Source: Entoloma clypeatum
Taxonomy: Eukaryota > Basidiomycota > Agaricomycetes > Agaricales > Entolomataceae
Length of the DNA stretch: 64,000 nt
Assembly: GCA_963565915.1 (NCBI GenBank)
Contig: OY751493.1
Span: 2,356,001 to 2,420,000, forward strand
Direction: 5' to 3'
The position numbers were made by a program, and so were the translations under genes. The notes below the pieces were generated by a model. The model did not search any database, was not told the origin of the DNA, and saw only the letters and a program-made list of their open reading frames with translations. The number at the start of each line of letters is the position of its first letter. The stretch's first letter is position 1. Positions 12,126-22,820 of this stretch are shown one piece after another.

Positions 12126-13280
12126 CCCAGAGTGAAATTCCAGAGAAAGAACCGAGAATGAAGACAAGAATTGGTCAGTTCGACGCTGAAGTGGACCTAC
12201 TGTGCTTGAACTTTTCGCGTCGCCATCACGTGCGACCATTACGGCAGGCATTGTGCACGGAATTTGGAATTCCTACTCACAGCGGGGTTGATATTTCAGC
12301 ATGAATGTTGATGTAGGATTGTTTCTAATTCCATCAGGCAGCGTCATTCAGATTATCGAAACCTTCACGCCCGACCGTCGTCTTATCAAGGACTGTGGAA
12401 AGGAGATGCTACATATAACATTGCTCGAGACTTAAATATTAAATGAGCGGGAGTCATAGAGAAGATTGACGCCAGTGCTAGATAATGGCCAGCAGTCTAT
12501 GGTGTTTCAAATGCTGGTTTATTGCGATGCAAAACGATTCCACGCCCATTATGAGGTTTATGCACAACGAAATATGTCACATATTGTGACTTGCGTGACC
12601 TTCCGCCAAAAGCGTGACATTGAGAACACACATCCGATGTGGACACATGAAAGCCTGTTTTTGGTGATCCTGACACATTTTCCGCAGGGTGGCATGATTG
12701 TCATGATTCCACTGTAGGTGTTACGATAGTATGGGACTTTCGAAGGATCAATCTACTTTGTTCGTCGCGCCAATGACCAACGACACAAACTTAAGATCTA
12801 TATCCTCCAATTGGCTGTGCATATACAGAGAAGCCAGGATCGAACTCGCCACTCATAAGTATGTCCACCTTGCGGCGTCGACTTTCTACAAGCATGCTCT
12901 TTCACACTTCGACATTGCTTCGACAACAAAATTGTCTTCAAGCAACTTCATTCTTTTTCATTAAACACAACCACTCTAACTTAGACTTTGCATTAAGTAT
13001 CTAGAACTCCCCAGCCCAGCAATGTAACACTCCTGTTTGTCTTAATTGTCTATGAACTGTCAAGGATCAAAGCGGCTTCATAGTATATTCGGGAAATAGG
13101 GGGCGTGTGACGCTGGGTGACATGTTGATAGTCCTGGTACGGTGGAATAGACTCAGCATACACTGTTACAGTCAAGCACCCAACTCACATCCCGTTCCGT
13201 CTCTTTTCTCTTTCCTTGTCTCTTCTTGCCCACTCATTCATTGTGATCCCTGAGAACCCCTCAGTCGAATACAAACCGCC
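12126..13280. other. Intergenic region between MPH1 and the yippee gene
   Basis: I see no coding exon with codon logic or homology here. The last 80 bases before 13281 are strongly pyrimidine-rich (TCTCTTTTCTCTTTCC and similar), as often in fungal promoters and 5' UTRs. A tRNA-like scrap at 12835-12870 is discussed among the rejected items. Confidence 0.6.
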
Positions 13281-13760
13281 ATGGGCATGAGTTATCGTCG
13301 GTATCTAGCCGGCGAGCGTATTTATGGTTGCTCTAATTGCGGGACCCATCTTGCAACCATTCATTCAATGATTTCAAGGGTCCGCCACTCGTCTTCTTCA
13401 TTCGCTACGTACTTGATACCCGTAACAGGCTTTCAACGGTCAGCATGGAAGAGCTTATCTCTTCGACGGCGTGTAAGCCATCATCCATATATTGTTCCTC
13501 AGTCCTGACTCCTCTCCAGCGTCAACGTTATTGAAGGCGAACCCAATGATCGCCCCATGACCACCGGTAACCACACCGTCCGAGACATATACTGCTGCAA
13601 ATGCGGAGTCACTCTTGGGTGGAAATACGTATGGATCTCTTTGTATATTCACTTTGGTCCATCTGATGGCACATCGCAGGACAAAGCTTATGAAGCATCA
13701 CAGAAGTACAAAGAAGGCAAATACATCCTCGAGCGTAATCTGCTCGTGGACGTCCAATAG
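13281..13760 (+). CDS. Yippee-like zinc-binding protein
   Basis: Four exons (13281-13379, 13429-13472, 13520-13628, 13680-13760) give 110 residues, a typical yippee length. The protein follows the family almost end to end: [87 protein letters not shown]. The two CX2C pairs (CSNC and CCKC), about 52 residues apart, bind one zinc in the yippee/cereblon fold. Introns are 47-51 bp. Yippee proteins are linked to the GID ubiquitin ligase or cell-division roles in other eukaryotes; here only the family is certain. Confidence 0.93.
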
Positions 13761-14293
13761 GCTGCCTCCTCGGACTTCATCCTCTTCGACACATCAGTTT
13801 ACCTGGCTAACAACATTGTTCACCACAACCCATTTCTCCTGGTCCTCATCAGAGAAGGATGCGAGTCACGCCAGCCACTCGGTCCAGAGTAACATCTCGG
13901 ACACGGAGAGTTTCGTGCTCGCCTCAACATTGTTTACATCGGAGATCTAGGGTCTCTCATCGCGGGAGTTGCTTACCTCACTCCCAACTGCCCACCTATA
14001 ATATGTCATTCCGACAACTTTGAGTATCTTCCTCTATATGACGAGGTACATACTTGGAAGGAACATCGAAGGAATTTTATTTCATTGCTGGCAAGGTGGC
14101 GGTGCAATTCGATTGTTCCTGGGAATGCCGAGAATTGCCGGTGGATCCCCAAGCTAACGGGTTCCCCAAAGTCGAACAAAATATGACCCCAACGTGAAAG
14201 CAGTTAAAAGTACTCAAGAATCCCACTCTGGGCTACCGCAGCCCTGCCACCTTGCTGTCGCCGACAAACCTCCCCACACACCTACGTGTCACG
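13761..14293. other. Intergenic region downstream of the yippee gene
   Basis: Contains the 3' UTR of the yippee gene and the promoter of the next small gene. No coding exon or repeat is recognised. Confidence 0.5.
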
Positions 14294-14626
14294 ATGGGTA
14301 TGTCAATTCCTCATGCATATCGTCTCCCCTTTCTTGATGACAATCGTCACTTCCCAGCGACTATGACAATCTCACGTCCTGTCGTTTCCTCCCCTCTCGC
14401 GGATGCCTCACAAGCCAGTCGGATCGCTGCCACTCCTCGCATCCTACCGCGACGGAATACATCATTTCCATCTTCGCGGGCCCTCCGCCCTTTCCCCACT
14501 GTCTCCCATGTTTTCCATCCCTCCTTGGAAAACAAGCCCCCCATCAAGTTGATCAAACCGTCAAAAAACCAGAAAGGCACATTCGTACTCGACCTCACAC
14601 AAGCGGAATTCAGTAGACGAGAGTGA
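14294..14626 (+). CDS. Hypothetical 90-residue protein with a 4-nt first coding exon
   Basis: I do not recognise this protein. The best model is a first coding exon of four bases (ATGG, 14294-14297), a 60-bp intron (GTATGT..CCCAG) and a second exon 14358-14626 that ends in TGA. The product begins MATMTISRPVV. It is rich in Pro, Ser and Arg, predicted soluble and largely disordered, and ends LENKPPIKLIKPSKNQKGTFVLDLTQAEFSRRE. An unspliced in-frame reading from upstream is also open, so the start could differ. The support is the open frame, good splice consensus and codon regularity, not homology. Confidence 0.5.
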   Translation: MGMSIPHAYRLPFLDDNRHFPATMTISRPVVSSPLADASQASRIAATPRILPRRNTSFPSSRALRPFPTVSHVFHPSLENKPPIKLIKPSKNQKGTFVLDLTQAEFSRRE

Positions 14627-15447
14627 TGGCATAAATTATCCATCCAATTGCTCCATACCAGTACCTACCGGCACCCACCCACCATTGGCTTTTGCCTGCA
14701 GAACACTGGTTCCACCACATCATCGTTGTATCATTTGCGCGGCCCACTACAGACATATTTTTGTGCCCTGGGCTATATCATCCATCCTTCTTTTGACGAT
14801 AGTGTAACCTATTTATGACTCCCAGCTTCCTTCCCTGTAATCCTTACTACTTGTAGTCAGTAGATTGTTTCATTGAGCATTCGCATATGGCGTATATCTT
14901 AGCGCCCAACCATTGACACAAGACTACATTTCGTCGTTGATACAAAACTTAAGCAGGTGTAGAAATAGAGTGTGTAGATCATGAATGATGGAATTCTGCA
15001 AAGGTCCATGTTGACTGGGAATGAATTTGTTATATACTATCCTTGATGGGGTTTTTAAAAGGGACATCAGCTCTAAAAATCTGTTATTTTGCCTCTCATA
15101 TGTTCCACACTACACAGTTTTCCTTTAGGTTTCATTTTGAGCCAGCAGTATACCTATTCTATAGACCTGATCATTTGAACATCAAAATGAATGAAAGATA
15201 TCTTGTGGACTGTTAGGAATATACAGACAAGCTGAACTGCCGGACTGAGTAATCCTGTACAGTTTATCTTAGTAAGCACAGATGTAGTATAAATACTGCC
15301 GTGGTCGCTGGCAGAATCAGATCAGATCTTGACCATCAATTCTCACCGTCCTATACAGGAAGTCTAATCAGTCACACTTACCTATTGCTGCTAAAAGGTT
15401 ATGGGCCCCACGACCTAATTAATTAAGCAGTCAACTACACTCACATC
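14627..15447. other. AT-rich intergenic region before the first repeat element
   Basis: No gene seen. The last eight bases (15440-15447, CTCACATC) are the left target-site duplication of element G1. Confidence 0.5.
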
Positions 15448-17626
15448 TAGTGTTCAAGGGTTCAGTCCAGTCTGGTTTTTTGACCAAAAATTGATGAACT
15501 GGAGACTGGCAGTTCATTTTTTTTTCTCAAAGTCTGAAAAAACTGGACTGGACTGGTAAAGACTGGTTTAAACCAGTTTAGACTGGTAAAATCCTCAACC
15601 ATTTATAAACCTACCAAAAGCCTGTTTTTTCAATCAAAAACTTGAAAATATACTCAATTTGTTATCAATAACATGTTTCTCAAGCATTTTGGATATAAAC
15701 TCTTGTAAAAATGATTGAAAACTGTATAAGAAACATCTTTGCCCATAAAAGTACAGTTTTTGAATGAATATATGGTCAATGTAAGGGCAAGGCCCTAGAG
15801 GAATAGAGAATGATTAAGGGCAAGATCCTGGATGAATAGAGAATGGTCAATGATTGAAGATCTGTGGTATTCCTTTTTGCAATTTTTCCAATTCACATTA
15901 TCCCCTGTCACTCCGATACTCCTCCGACCTCCTCCGACACCACTCCGACATATCTCCGATCATACATTCCAACATGCAGACCCTTGTCCAACAATCAGTA
16001 ACTTCTCTGCACCTCCAATCCTGATCCCTTCAACACTCGACAGTATCAAGGTTTCCCTCCTCAAAACTGGACATGCTCCGCACTTTCTTCGCTTTCCGCA
16101 TCCTCTGACTCTCCTCCGACACCACTCCGACATATCTCCAATCATAGGTTCCAACATTCAAACCCCCATCTGATAATAGATGGCTTCTTGATCCCTTCGA
16201 TCCCAACCTCTCTGATGCCTCCTCGAAGTCCAACATGCTTCACATCCATCTGATCCTTCTGATGTGCTCCGCACTTTCCACCCACTGTTTGCAGATAACC
16301 ATGCCAAGATCTGTTGGTTAATGAAGAGTGGATGTGCTGCTGTCACGTAGCATTTTTCTCAACATCGGAAAATGTCGGACAAGTCGGAGCGGAGTAGCGG
16401 AGGAGCAGATGCGATAAGTGCGACATTGGCAGAAAGGACCTGGCTTCAACTTGTGCGTTGCGCCCCACTCTTTGATGTGGTCCTCAATTTCGGATTGGCA
16501 GATGTCGGATGAGCGGATGAGCGGATGAGCGGAGGTGACGGAGAGAATGCTCAAAGGCAAGTAGAGACAGATGCGAATGAGGTGTAACATATGATATTTG
16601 AACTGAGGTTCTATGACAGGTTTGGTACACTATTTATAGTAGACTAGAATGATCAGCATTACTATAAGTGATGTGCAGATATCGGAGTTGACCATCGGAA
16701 CATTTGGAGTACGGAGAGTAGCAAATGAAAAGTGAACAACATATGTCTACTTGTAAGTATGGTTGAGATGTTACGTAGTAGAAGTATAATCAAATATAAA
16801 TAGAATGTCATCGGAGCGGATGTCGGATCGGATGAATCGTCGGAGTCGTTGGATAAGTCGAATATGAATCGTATGGTTATGACAGCTGCACACTTTGTCG
16901 ATCGTGTTATCCAACAAGAAGGTTGTCGGACCGGAGCTCTGAACTATCGGAGTTGGGACCCTCCGCACCTGTACCCAATTCTGATGATTCCGATCCTCCG
17001 ACATTGAACCTCTCGATTCCAGACTGCATTGGATTATCAACAATGGTGTGTTCACTACTTATTCATTTACTTTACTTTACTCTACTTTACTTCCTCCCCA
17101 CCACCTCCGACCTCCAACCATGTTCCGCGTCGCATGCACTTCCGACGACCATGCATGCGTTCTCATCTCTACTCCCGATCATCCTCATATTTCAACATTC
17201 CTACTTATATTTCCAATTCTCGTCGTCTATATAGCTACCCAGCCCTGCAGGGAAATCCTTAGAACTTTCTCTTTGGATCTCTCTTGCAAGGTGTGTCTTG
17301 TATTGTATGTCATTGACTTCAATTTAATCTTTGGATCTCCCTTGCAAGTTGTCCAACGTCGGAGTTGCTTCAGAGCACTTTGGAGTTGTTGGATCGTAAG
17401 GTCGCCCTTACAGTCAAAAACTGGAACCAGTTCATATTTTTCAGACCCAAAACTAGAACTGGGGATGAACCAGTCCAATTTTTTTCCAAATTTGGAGAGA
17501 CTGGAGACTGGTTGAGCTCAAAATCAGTGAGACCTGAACTGCCAGTTCAGGTCTCTTCCAGTCCAGTCCAGTTCAATCCAGTTCAGGTTCATTTTCCAGT
17601 TCATAAGACTGAACCCTTGAACACTA
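15448..17626. mobile_element. G1: hAT-like non-autonomous TIR element, interrupted by a solo LTR
   Basis: Both ends read TAGTGTTCAAGGGTTCAGTC in inverted orientation. They are flanked by 8-bp duplications CTCACATC (15440-15447) and CTCGCATC (17627-17634), which differ at one base. The TAGTG start and 8-bp duplication point to the hAT superfamily. Removing the nested LTR (15780-17412 plus one GTCAA copy) leaves about 540 bp with no coding capacity. The subterminal arms carry many copies of ACTGG/CCAGT words, some as perfect palindromes such as GACTGGTTTAAACCAGT (15560-15580). It is probably an internally deleted relative of G2 and G3. Confidence 0.75.
15780..17412 (+). mobile_element. Solo LTR (or LTR-like remnant) related to element A, inside G1
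   Basis: Begins TGTAAGGGCAAGG, ends CGCCCTTACA, and is flanked by GTCAA on both sides (15775-15779, 17413-17417). The last 170 bases match the A LTR (TTAGAACTTTCTCTTTGGATC, CTTGCAAGGTGTGTC, AAGGTCGCCCTTACA). At 1.63 kb it is much longer than the 0.49-kb A LTR. The extra length is CTCCGAC/GTCGGAG-rich sequence with a direct repeat of about 38 bp at 15926-15964 and 16110-16148. No protein domain is found, so it is called a solo LTR. Confidence 0.6.
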
Positions 17627-17693
17627 CTCGCATCACTCACATCAAATGTTGTTCTTATACAACATGCCTATCACCAGAGTTGAGCACAAATAG

Positions 17694-18265
17694 TTGTCAT
17701 CTATTGTTAAGCTATCGGACCCTTTGGATGGCACAAACTGGAATCTATGGCGGAATAATATCCATTGTATACTCAAGCTGTGCAAAGTCCTGTTCTATGT
17801 TGAGGGAAAGGTTGTGAAGCCTGATGAAGTAATGGATCCTGACTTCTGCAAGGCTTGGGAACATAATGATGACTACACACAAATCTTAATGTCACACGTG
17901 ATCAGAAGATCCACATCAGTGAAGGGACCTCTGAAGAAATCTGGAAAAGGCTCGAATCTATCCACAAAGTCAAGGGGGCCCAAACTGCCATCACTCCTCT
18001 ATGTAATCTTTATGGCATGCATGCTAACGATGACACTAACATTGTTGAGCACCTCACAAAACTCAAAAAGTACTATATAAAGATCAATCAGGTCAAGGAC
18101 AAGACATTCTGAATTTCTGAGACACAGTTCAAAGCCATCATTGCCATGACCCTTCCATTGTCATGGGATATGTTCATGAAGAGCTATATTGGTGAGTGCA
18201 CCGGTGAAACCCCCAATGATCCAAAGAAGCAGATGTCCTCACAAGCTTTTATGGTGACTCACAAA
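17694..18265 (+). pseudogene. Ty1/copia gag fragment (UBN2-type), broken
   Basis: The reading LDGTNWNLWRNNIHCILK is the N-terminus of copia gag. It continues with a -1 shift near 17905 into SEEIWKRLESIHKVKGAQ, ITPLCNLYGMHA and VEHLTKLKKYYIKINQV, which is the UBN2/retrotran-gag core. There is a stop at about 18109. The fragment ends at ACAAAATTGTCCCAATG (18257-18273), which resembles a Tc1-like terminal repeat. No zinc knuckle, protease or RT follows, so it is a short relic. Confidence 0.7.
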
Positions 18266-18492
18266 ATTGTCCCAATGTTTTGCACCTTTTGATTGTTTCC
18301 ACAATAGTTCAACAAATACAACAGTTAAAAACAATGTGTTGGTGCATCAAAGATATTATCTGATCATGGCCATGCAATGACCAAACAATTATGTAATTTT
18401 AATCAGAATCAATGGAGATATATATAATTTAATTTGATTACTCATTGGGACAATTTTGTGAGGGAGTATTCAAAATATAGTAATCAGTAATT

Positions 18493-19050
18493 CTAATACT
18501 TGGCCTTAATAACTCCTTCCAACCTTCTAGGCATACTTTCAATTAAGTTCTGACACACCTCTGGGGGTATATTATTCCACACTTCCTCTATCCTCCCCCA
18601 AATATCTCAGACTCCTTTTGATGGTGTTGGATATTCTTTAAGCCTGTCCTTGATGTGAAGCCAGAGGTGTTCAATGGGATTGAGGTCCGGAGACTGTGCA
18701 GGCCAATCCAGAAGAGTGATATCATTGTCTTCCATCCACTTTCTGGCCTTCTTGGAGGTGTGCTTGGGGTCATTGTCCTGCTGAAAGATGACCTCCTCCT
18801 CAAATATCCCACTCTCCTCCATACTGGTCAGCATTCATCTTCCCCTCAACCTCTGCAAGCCTTCCCACATCTTCCCAACACATACACCCCCAAACCATAA
18901 TGTTTCCTCCTCCAAACTTCACTGTACCCTGAATCTCCCTATCAATCAACCCCTGTCCCTTCTCTTTCCACACCCACTGCCTTCCATCTGACCCAAATCT
19001 ATTAATTTTTTGTCTCATCTGACCAAATAACCCTCTTCCAGTCCTCCACA
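18493..19050 (-). pseudogene. Tc1-like transposase, C-terminal half
   Basis: Reads VEDWKRVIWSDET, then (after a one-base slip in an A run near 19010) INRFGSDGRQWVWKEKGQG, NIMVWGCMCW, then VIFQQDNDPKHTSKKA, WPAQSPDLNPIEHLW and a C-terminus ending at the stop 18493-18495. The DDE triad positions are visible: the Asp in WSDET, the Asp in QQDNDPKH, and the Glu in NPIEHLW. Its N-terminal half is found 36.7 kb away. Confidence 0.85.
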
Positions 19051-19369
19051 CATCAGCAAACACCAATATTTGCCAAAGATGGTTGCAGCTGGCCTATGTT
19101 CCATGCAGCTCTTCACAGCACTGTGAAGTCAAAGTTTAAGCTTTGAAGTTCTTTGTAGAGTGTTAGGTGATACAGTTTCTATAGAGTAATACATAGATCT
19201 TAAGGGAATACAGAGCTCTGTAAAAGTAACTGAGAACCCTTTGCAACATCTTCATAGAAACATGATAATATAATACAGCAATTTATGAAAAAAGTGAAAT
19301 TTTTGATTGAGTCTGAGTGTTACAACATGAAAAATGTACAAGAAAAGATGTCTCTTTTGTCTGCGTGTC

Positions 19370-19730
19370 ATACCTCTCGTTCTTGCCCTCTCGCCATGTC
19401 CCCTTGTGAAGTCCCCCATCCCATGGGCTACAGGTCCCTTGCCACATCCCCTTGCGAAGTTCCCCACCCCACGCATCCCTTGGCAGTGTGTTACCACATG
19501 CCGCCCATCCAGTTACCCACCACTGTCCTGCTCGTTGTCTCTCGCCACATCCCCTCGTGAAGTCCCCCATCCCATGGGCCACATGTCCCTTGCCATGTCC
19601 CCTTGCGAAGGCCCCCGCCCCACACGTCCCTCGCCATGTCCCTTGCAAAGTCCCCTGCCCCACACATCCCTTGGCAGTGCATTACCACACGTCCCCACCA
19701 CGGTTGCCCACTGCCATCCTGCTCATCTGT
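19370..19730. repeat. GC-rich minisatellite inside X
   Basis: Imperfect tandem units of roughly 35-45 bp built on CCATGTCCCCTTGCGAAGTCCCC and CACCCCAC. Open frames through it on both strands are a by-product of the repeat and are not called as genes. Confidence 0.75.
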
Positions 19731-20310
19731 GTTAGTATGCATGTGTGATGTGGCACAGAAGGGTGCTCACCAGAAGTGGCGACTTGTCTTGGGTTTGGTG
19801 TGACATTGTATGTCTTTTCATTTCCCCCATAGTTTTGTAGCTTTGTACATTTACTTTCAAATGAAATTGTTTCTTCATACTGTCAGTTTTCTGTGTTAAG
19901 TGAATTCAATGGTTTAATAGTTTTATGTCATTGAAGCAACACAGTCTGCAGAGGTACATAGTCATGAGAGGTTCTACAGAGTGCTACAGAGGTTGGTAAT
20001 GAAAGTGCATAGACCTGCAAAAGATGGTGGTGAAGCTGCACAGAGCTGCAATAGAACTGCATGTAGCATATACCTTGTCTTTGGATCTTCAGTAGTGTTT
20101 CTAAGTCCAGTCTCAAGAACCTAAAACCAGACCGAAACCAGACCTGAACAAACCAGATTGAGACCGGACTGCAGTCTCAAGTTTTAAGGTTTTCGATCAC
20201 AACCAGTTCTCGGTTCTCTCCAAATTTTAAGATTGAAAGACCGGCCAAAGACCAGTTCGGACTGGTTTAAACCAGTCTTTTTCACAGAACGCTCTGAGGG
20301 CTCAGCACCA

Positions 20311-20403
20311 AGCAAAATTTGTGCCATCAGTAAGACTTGAACTCTCAGCCTCTATAGTATATACTATTATTCTAACAACTTAACCAACTAAGCCACAGAA
20401 CCA
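20311..20403 (-). other. tRNA-derived (SINE-head-like) sequence with pol III A and B boxes
   Basis: On the minus strand TGGCTTAGTTGG (20395-20384) matches the tRNA A box and GAGTTCAAGTC (20344-20334) matches the B box, at normal spacing. The acceptor and T stems do not pair well and the middle is AT repeats, so it is not a working tRNA gene. It may be a decayed tRNA or the head of a SINE. The matching part of G3 lacks it, so it is probably an insertion in G2. Confidence 0.45.
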
Positions 20404-20589
20404 TTGTAATTTCTTGCTCACTCACTCTACATACCCACTTTTTCACTTCCCAAATAGGCCACTTCCCAAATAGGCACAACCAGCCAAAAAAGACAAAAGG
20501 TGTGTGTGCACCCCCCCCTGCCCCGATCACATGTAGACACAGGCTTTCAATCTATAAATATATTTTAACCTTTTCAACATGTGTGCCCC

Positions 20590-21440
20590 TCATTGCAAGG
20601 TCAGGAATGGGTGGATGCATCGTTTCGACGTTGGATGACACACATCAAGCGCACATCAAATGTGTCAAATACATGTAAACAAATCCCCCAAAACATCGCA
20701 CATCTGCTTATTATGTCTACACAGGAACAAGTAAGGGTTTCTACTATATCAATTATGTAGGAGGGGATTATATCTCACTCAATATGTATTGTTTTTCTGA
20801 AATTTTGCCACTGATTTTAAGTTATAGAGGTGCCGTGCTCTGCAACAAATAATAGTAAACAATGCACAAAATGCATTGCACAGGCGCGTGCGGTGCCTTC
20901 CTCATAGCCTAATAATAGCTTAAAGTGATAGAACTACTTATGGGATATGTATTCACCTTCTGACACACTTTGTATAATTTTTAGAAGTCTAGATATGATA
21001 GAAATAATGAAATGTGCAGATTTCAGTAAAAGTGTTATATCTCCATAATGAATCAACCAAATTTGAAAAACAAATGTGCTATAAGATCCCCTGAATGTGG
21101 AGAATCCAAATCTGAAATAAAATTTTTTGGTCAAATTTTCGACCTATTCTGCTCATATTCACCTTATGAAGTCCTTGAATTGTGTTTGAATGGTCTCAAT
21201 AGGTTCACATGCAATGGTTAAATAGTATATATATATTACATGTAATCTAATGTGGTTGTGGAAAGGAGGAAGTAAGAAATATTGCTTTAAGGGAACTCAT
21301 GCTGCACTGTTTATCACGATTTACAGGGTGTTTTGATACATCATTCTGCTACATAGACTCTCTACCAGACATAGCTAATGTATGTAACTGTATATATACT
21401 TACTATTGGTTTCAAGTATCTCTACATAAGTTATGAATAA
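20590..21440. repeat. AT-rich conserved core shared by G2 and G3
   Basis: Matches 60190-61060 in inverted orientation over about 0.85 kb, for example ATTTCAGTAAAAGTGTTATATCTCC and TCGTGATAAACAGTGCA-type blocks. A 66-codon open frame (minus strand, 20934-21134) is kept in the other copy with an in-frame 3-nt gap. Coding status is unproved. Confidence 0.6.
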
Positions 21441-21599
21441 TTTTTGGGACTGGTGGTGCCACAGTTTGGGCATCAAGAGTACAAGTTTTGATGATGTGCA
21501 TCGCTCGGCATTGACTGCCGAGCATTTTCAGCAATCACCGAAACTTGAACCATAAGTCGATTGCCAGCAAAACATTCCCACAGTTTTCTTTTCCCCCAC

Positions 21600-21927
21600 C
21601 TCCACTCCATCTGGCCACCACCTCCGCCCAACAGCCACCACTCCCACCCAATGCTGTCCCTTCGAGCCCAACGGCCTCCACTCGTGTCCAACGGCCCATC
21701 TAGCACCCAACGGCGTCGTCTCATGCCCAACGGCCCCTTTTCGTGCCCAACGCCGTCCCTTCAAGCCCAATGGCCCCCACTCGTGCCCAACAGCCCCCTC
21801 TAGTGACCAACGGCCCCTTTTTGCGCCCAACGGCGTCCTCTCATGCCCAACGCCCTCCCTTTGAGCCCAACGGCCTCGACCCCTGCCTAATGCCCTCCCT
21901 TTGAGCCCAACGGCCTCGACTCATGCC
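21600..21927. repeat. GCCCAACGGC minisatellite of G2, left part
   Basis: Tandem imperfect units of about 22-24 bp with the core TGCCCAACGGCC. It is split by element E and resumes at 28496-28710. Confidence 0.85.
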
Positions 21928-22297
21928 TGTTATGCGTAACAAACCGTTCCAAGGTTCGGGCAGAGTATGCAGGAAGATGGAAAGGCGAAGAGCAATGTGA
22001 TTGCTAAATCTAAGGAATGTAGCTATGGTACATGAGGTTTATATAGTACTGACTATGAGCGGTAGCGAATGAGTCAGTAACTGCGGAAGGCAGTGCGCAT
22101 GAGTAAGGCGACTGCGGAAGGCTATGCACTAATGAGTAAGCTGACTGTGGAATGAGTCAGACAGCTGCGGAAAGCGAGTCAGCGCGGGAGCGAAGTATAC
22201 TAAAGGAAATAAAGTATAATACGATATGTGTAAGCGGGGGCCGATGAGTAAAAATGAAAAGGTAAGCGTATACGTCCGTAGTCGTTAGTCCGTAACA
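21928..22297 (-). repeat. 3' LTR of E
   Basis: TGTTATGCG..CGTAACA on the plus strand; 370 bp, the same length and sequence as the partner at 28126-28495. Confidence 0.93.
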
Positions 22298-22334
22298 TGT
22301 TCCCCTCCTCAAGGTCTGTGTCCTCACAGACTAC

Positions 22335-22703
22335 CTACTCCCATCCATCGTTGCCATTTGGATCGGCCCAGGCAGGGTCAACTCGGTTACCCCAATCCTT
22401 TATCAGTTCATCGTTTACCGCCGTGGCAAACTCTAAACCTCGAACGGCGAGGCGAAGGCGTCGATTCTCGACAGCAAGGGTGTTGGTATAGTTTTTGAGG
22501 ATGAGCTTCTCCTCAGCAGTGGGGGCGGTTGGTAAATCGGAGAGGGTATGAAGGCGGATATGCATCTGCCGGTGGAGGATGTCGGCGACGGAGGTTTCGA
22601 GCGCATGGATCTGGTCGCGCATGGAGAGCGCTTCGCCGATGAGGGTGGTGATGGTGGGGTTGATATCGGAAGCATCGGTGGAGGCGGCGGTGATGTTGGA
22701 CAT
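22335..22703 (-). CDS. ORF3 of element E, 122-residue helical protein downstream of pol
   Basis: A complete ATG-to-stop frame lying between the pol stop (22821) and the 3' LTR. The product is Ala/Leu/Glu-rich with a strong helical, coiled-coil-like middle (ALSMRDQIHALETSVADIL, then NRRLRLAVRGLEFA) and an acidic Trp-containing tail (DPAWADPNGNDGWE). I do not recognise it. It is not a chance frame: a diverged copy follows another E-type LTR end at 58837-59216, with the same MRDQIHALKTSL and LHRQMHIRLH core. It may be an accessory protein of this element family. Confidence 0.6.
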   Translation of the reverse strand: MSNITAASTDASDINPTITTLIGEALSMRDQIHALETSVADILHRQMHIRLHTLSDLPTAPTAEEKLILKNYTNTLAVENRRLRLAVRGLEFATAVNDELIKDWGNRVDPAWADPNGNDGWE

Positions 22704-22820
22704 GGCAGAAATGATGTTTGAAAGGTATAAGAAGAACGGCGTGTTGGGCGAGAAGAGTTGGAGCGGGGAACTCGATGTGACAGAAGTCGATATGGAAAAT
22801 GGTTCTCAAAGTTTGTTCTT

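Noticed and set aside
12835..12870. tRNA-like stretch AGCCAGGATCGAACTCGCC (minus strand reads GAGTTCGATCCTGGCT)
   Set aside because: It looks like a T arm, but the T stem has a mismatch, no A box stands at the right distance and no acceptor partner for the 3' strand is found. Not called as a tRNA.
19283..19748. Overlapping His/Pro- and Gly-rich frames on both strands
   Set aside because: Produced by the minisatellite in X.
21600..21927. CRISPR-like array
   Set aside because: Units vary and have no constant repeat with unique spacers, and the host is a eukaryote; it is a minisatellite.
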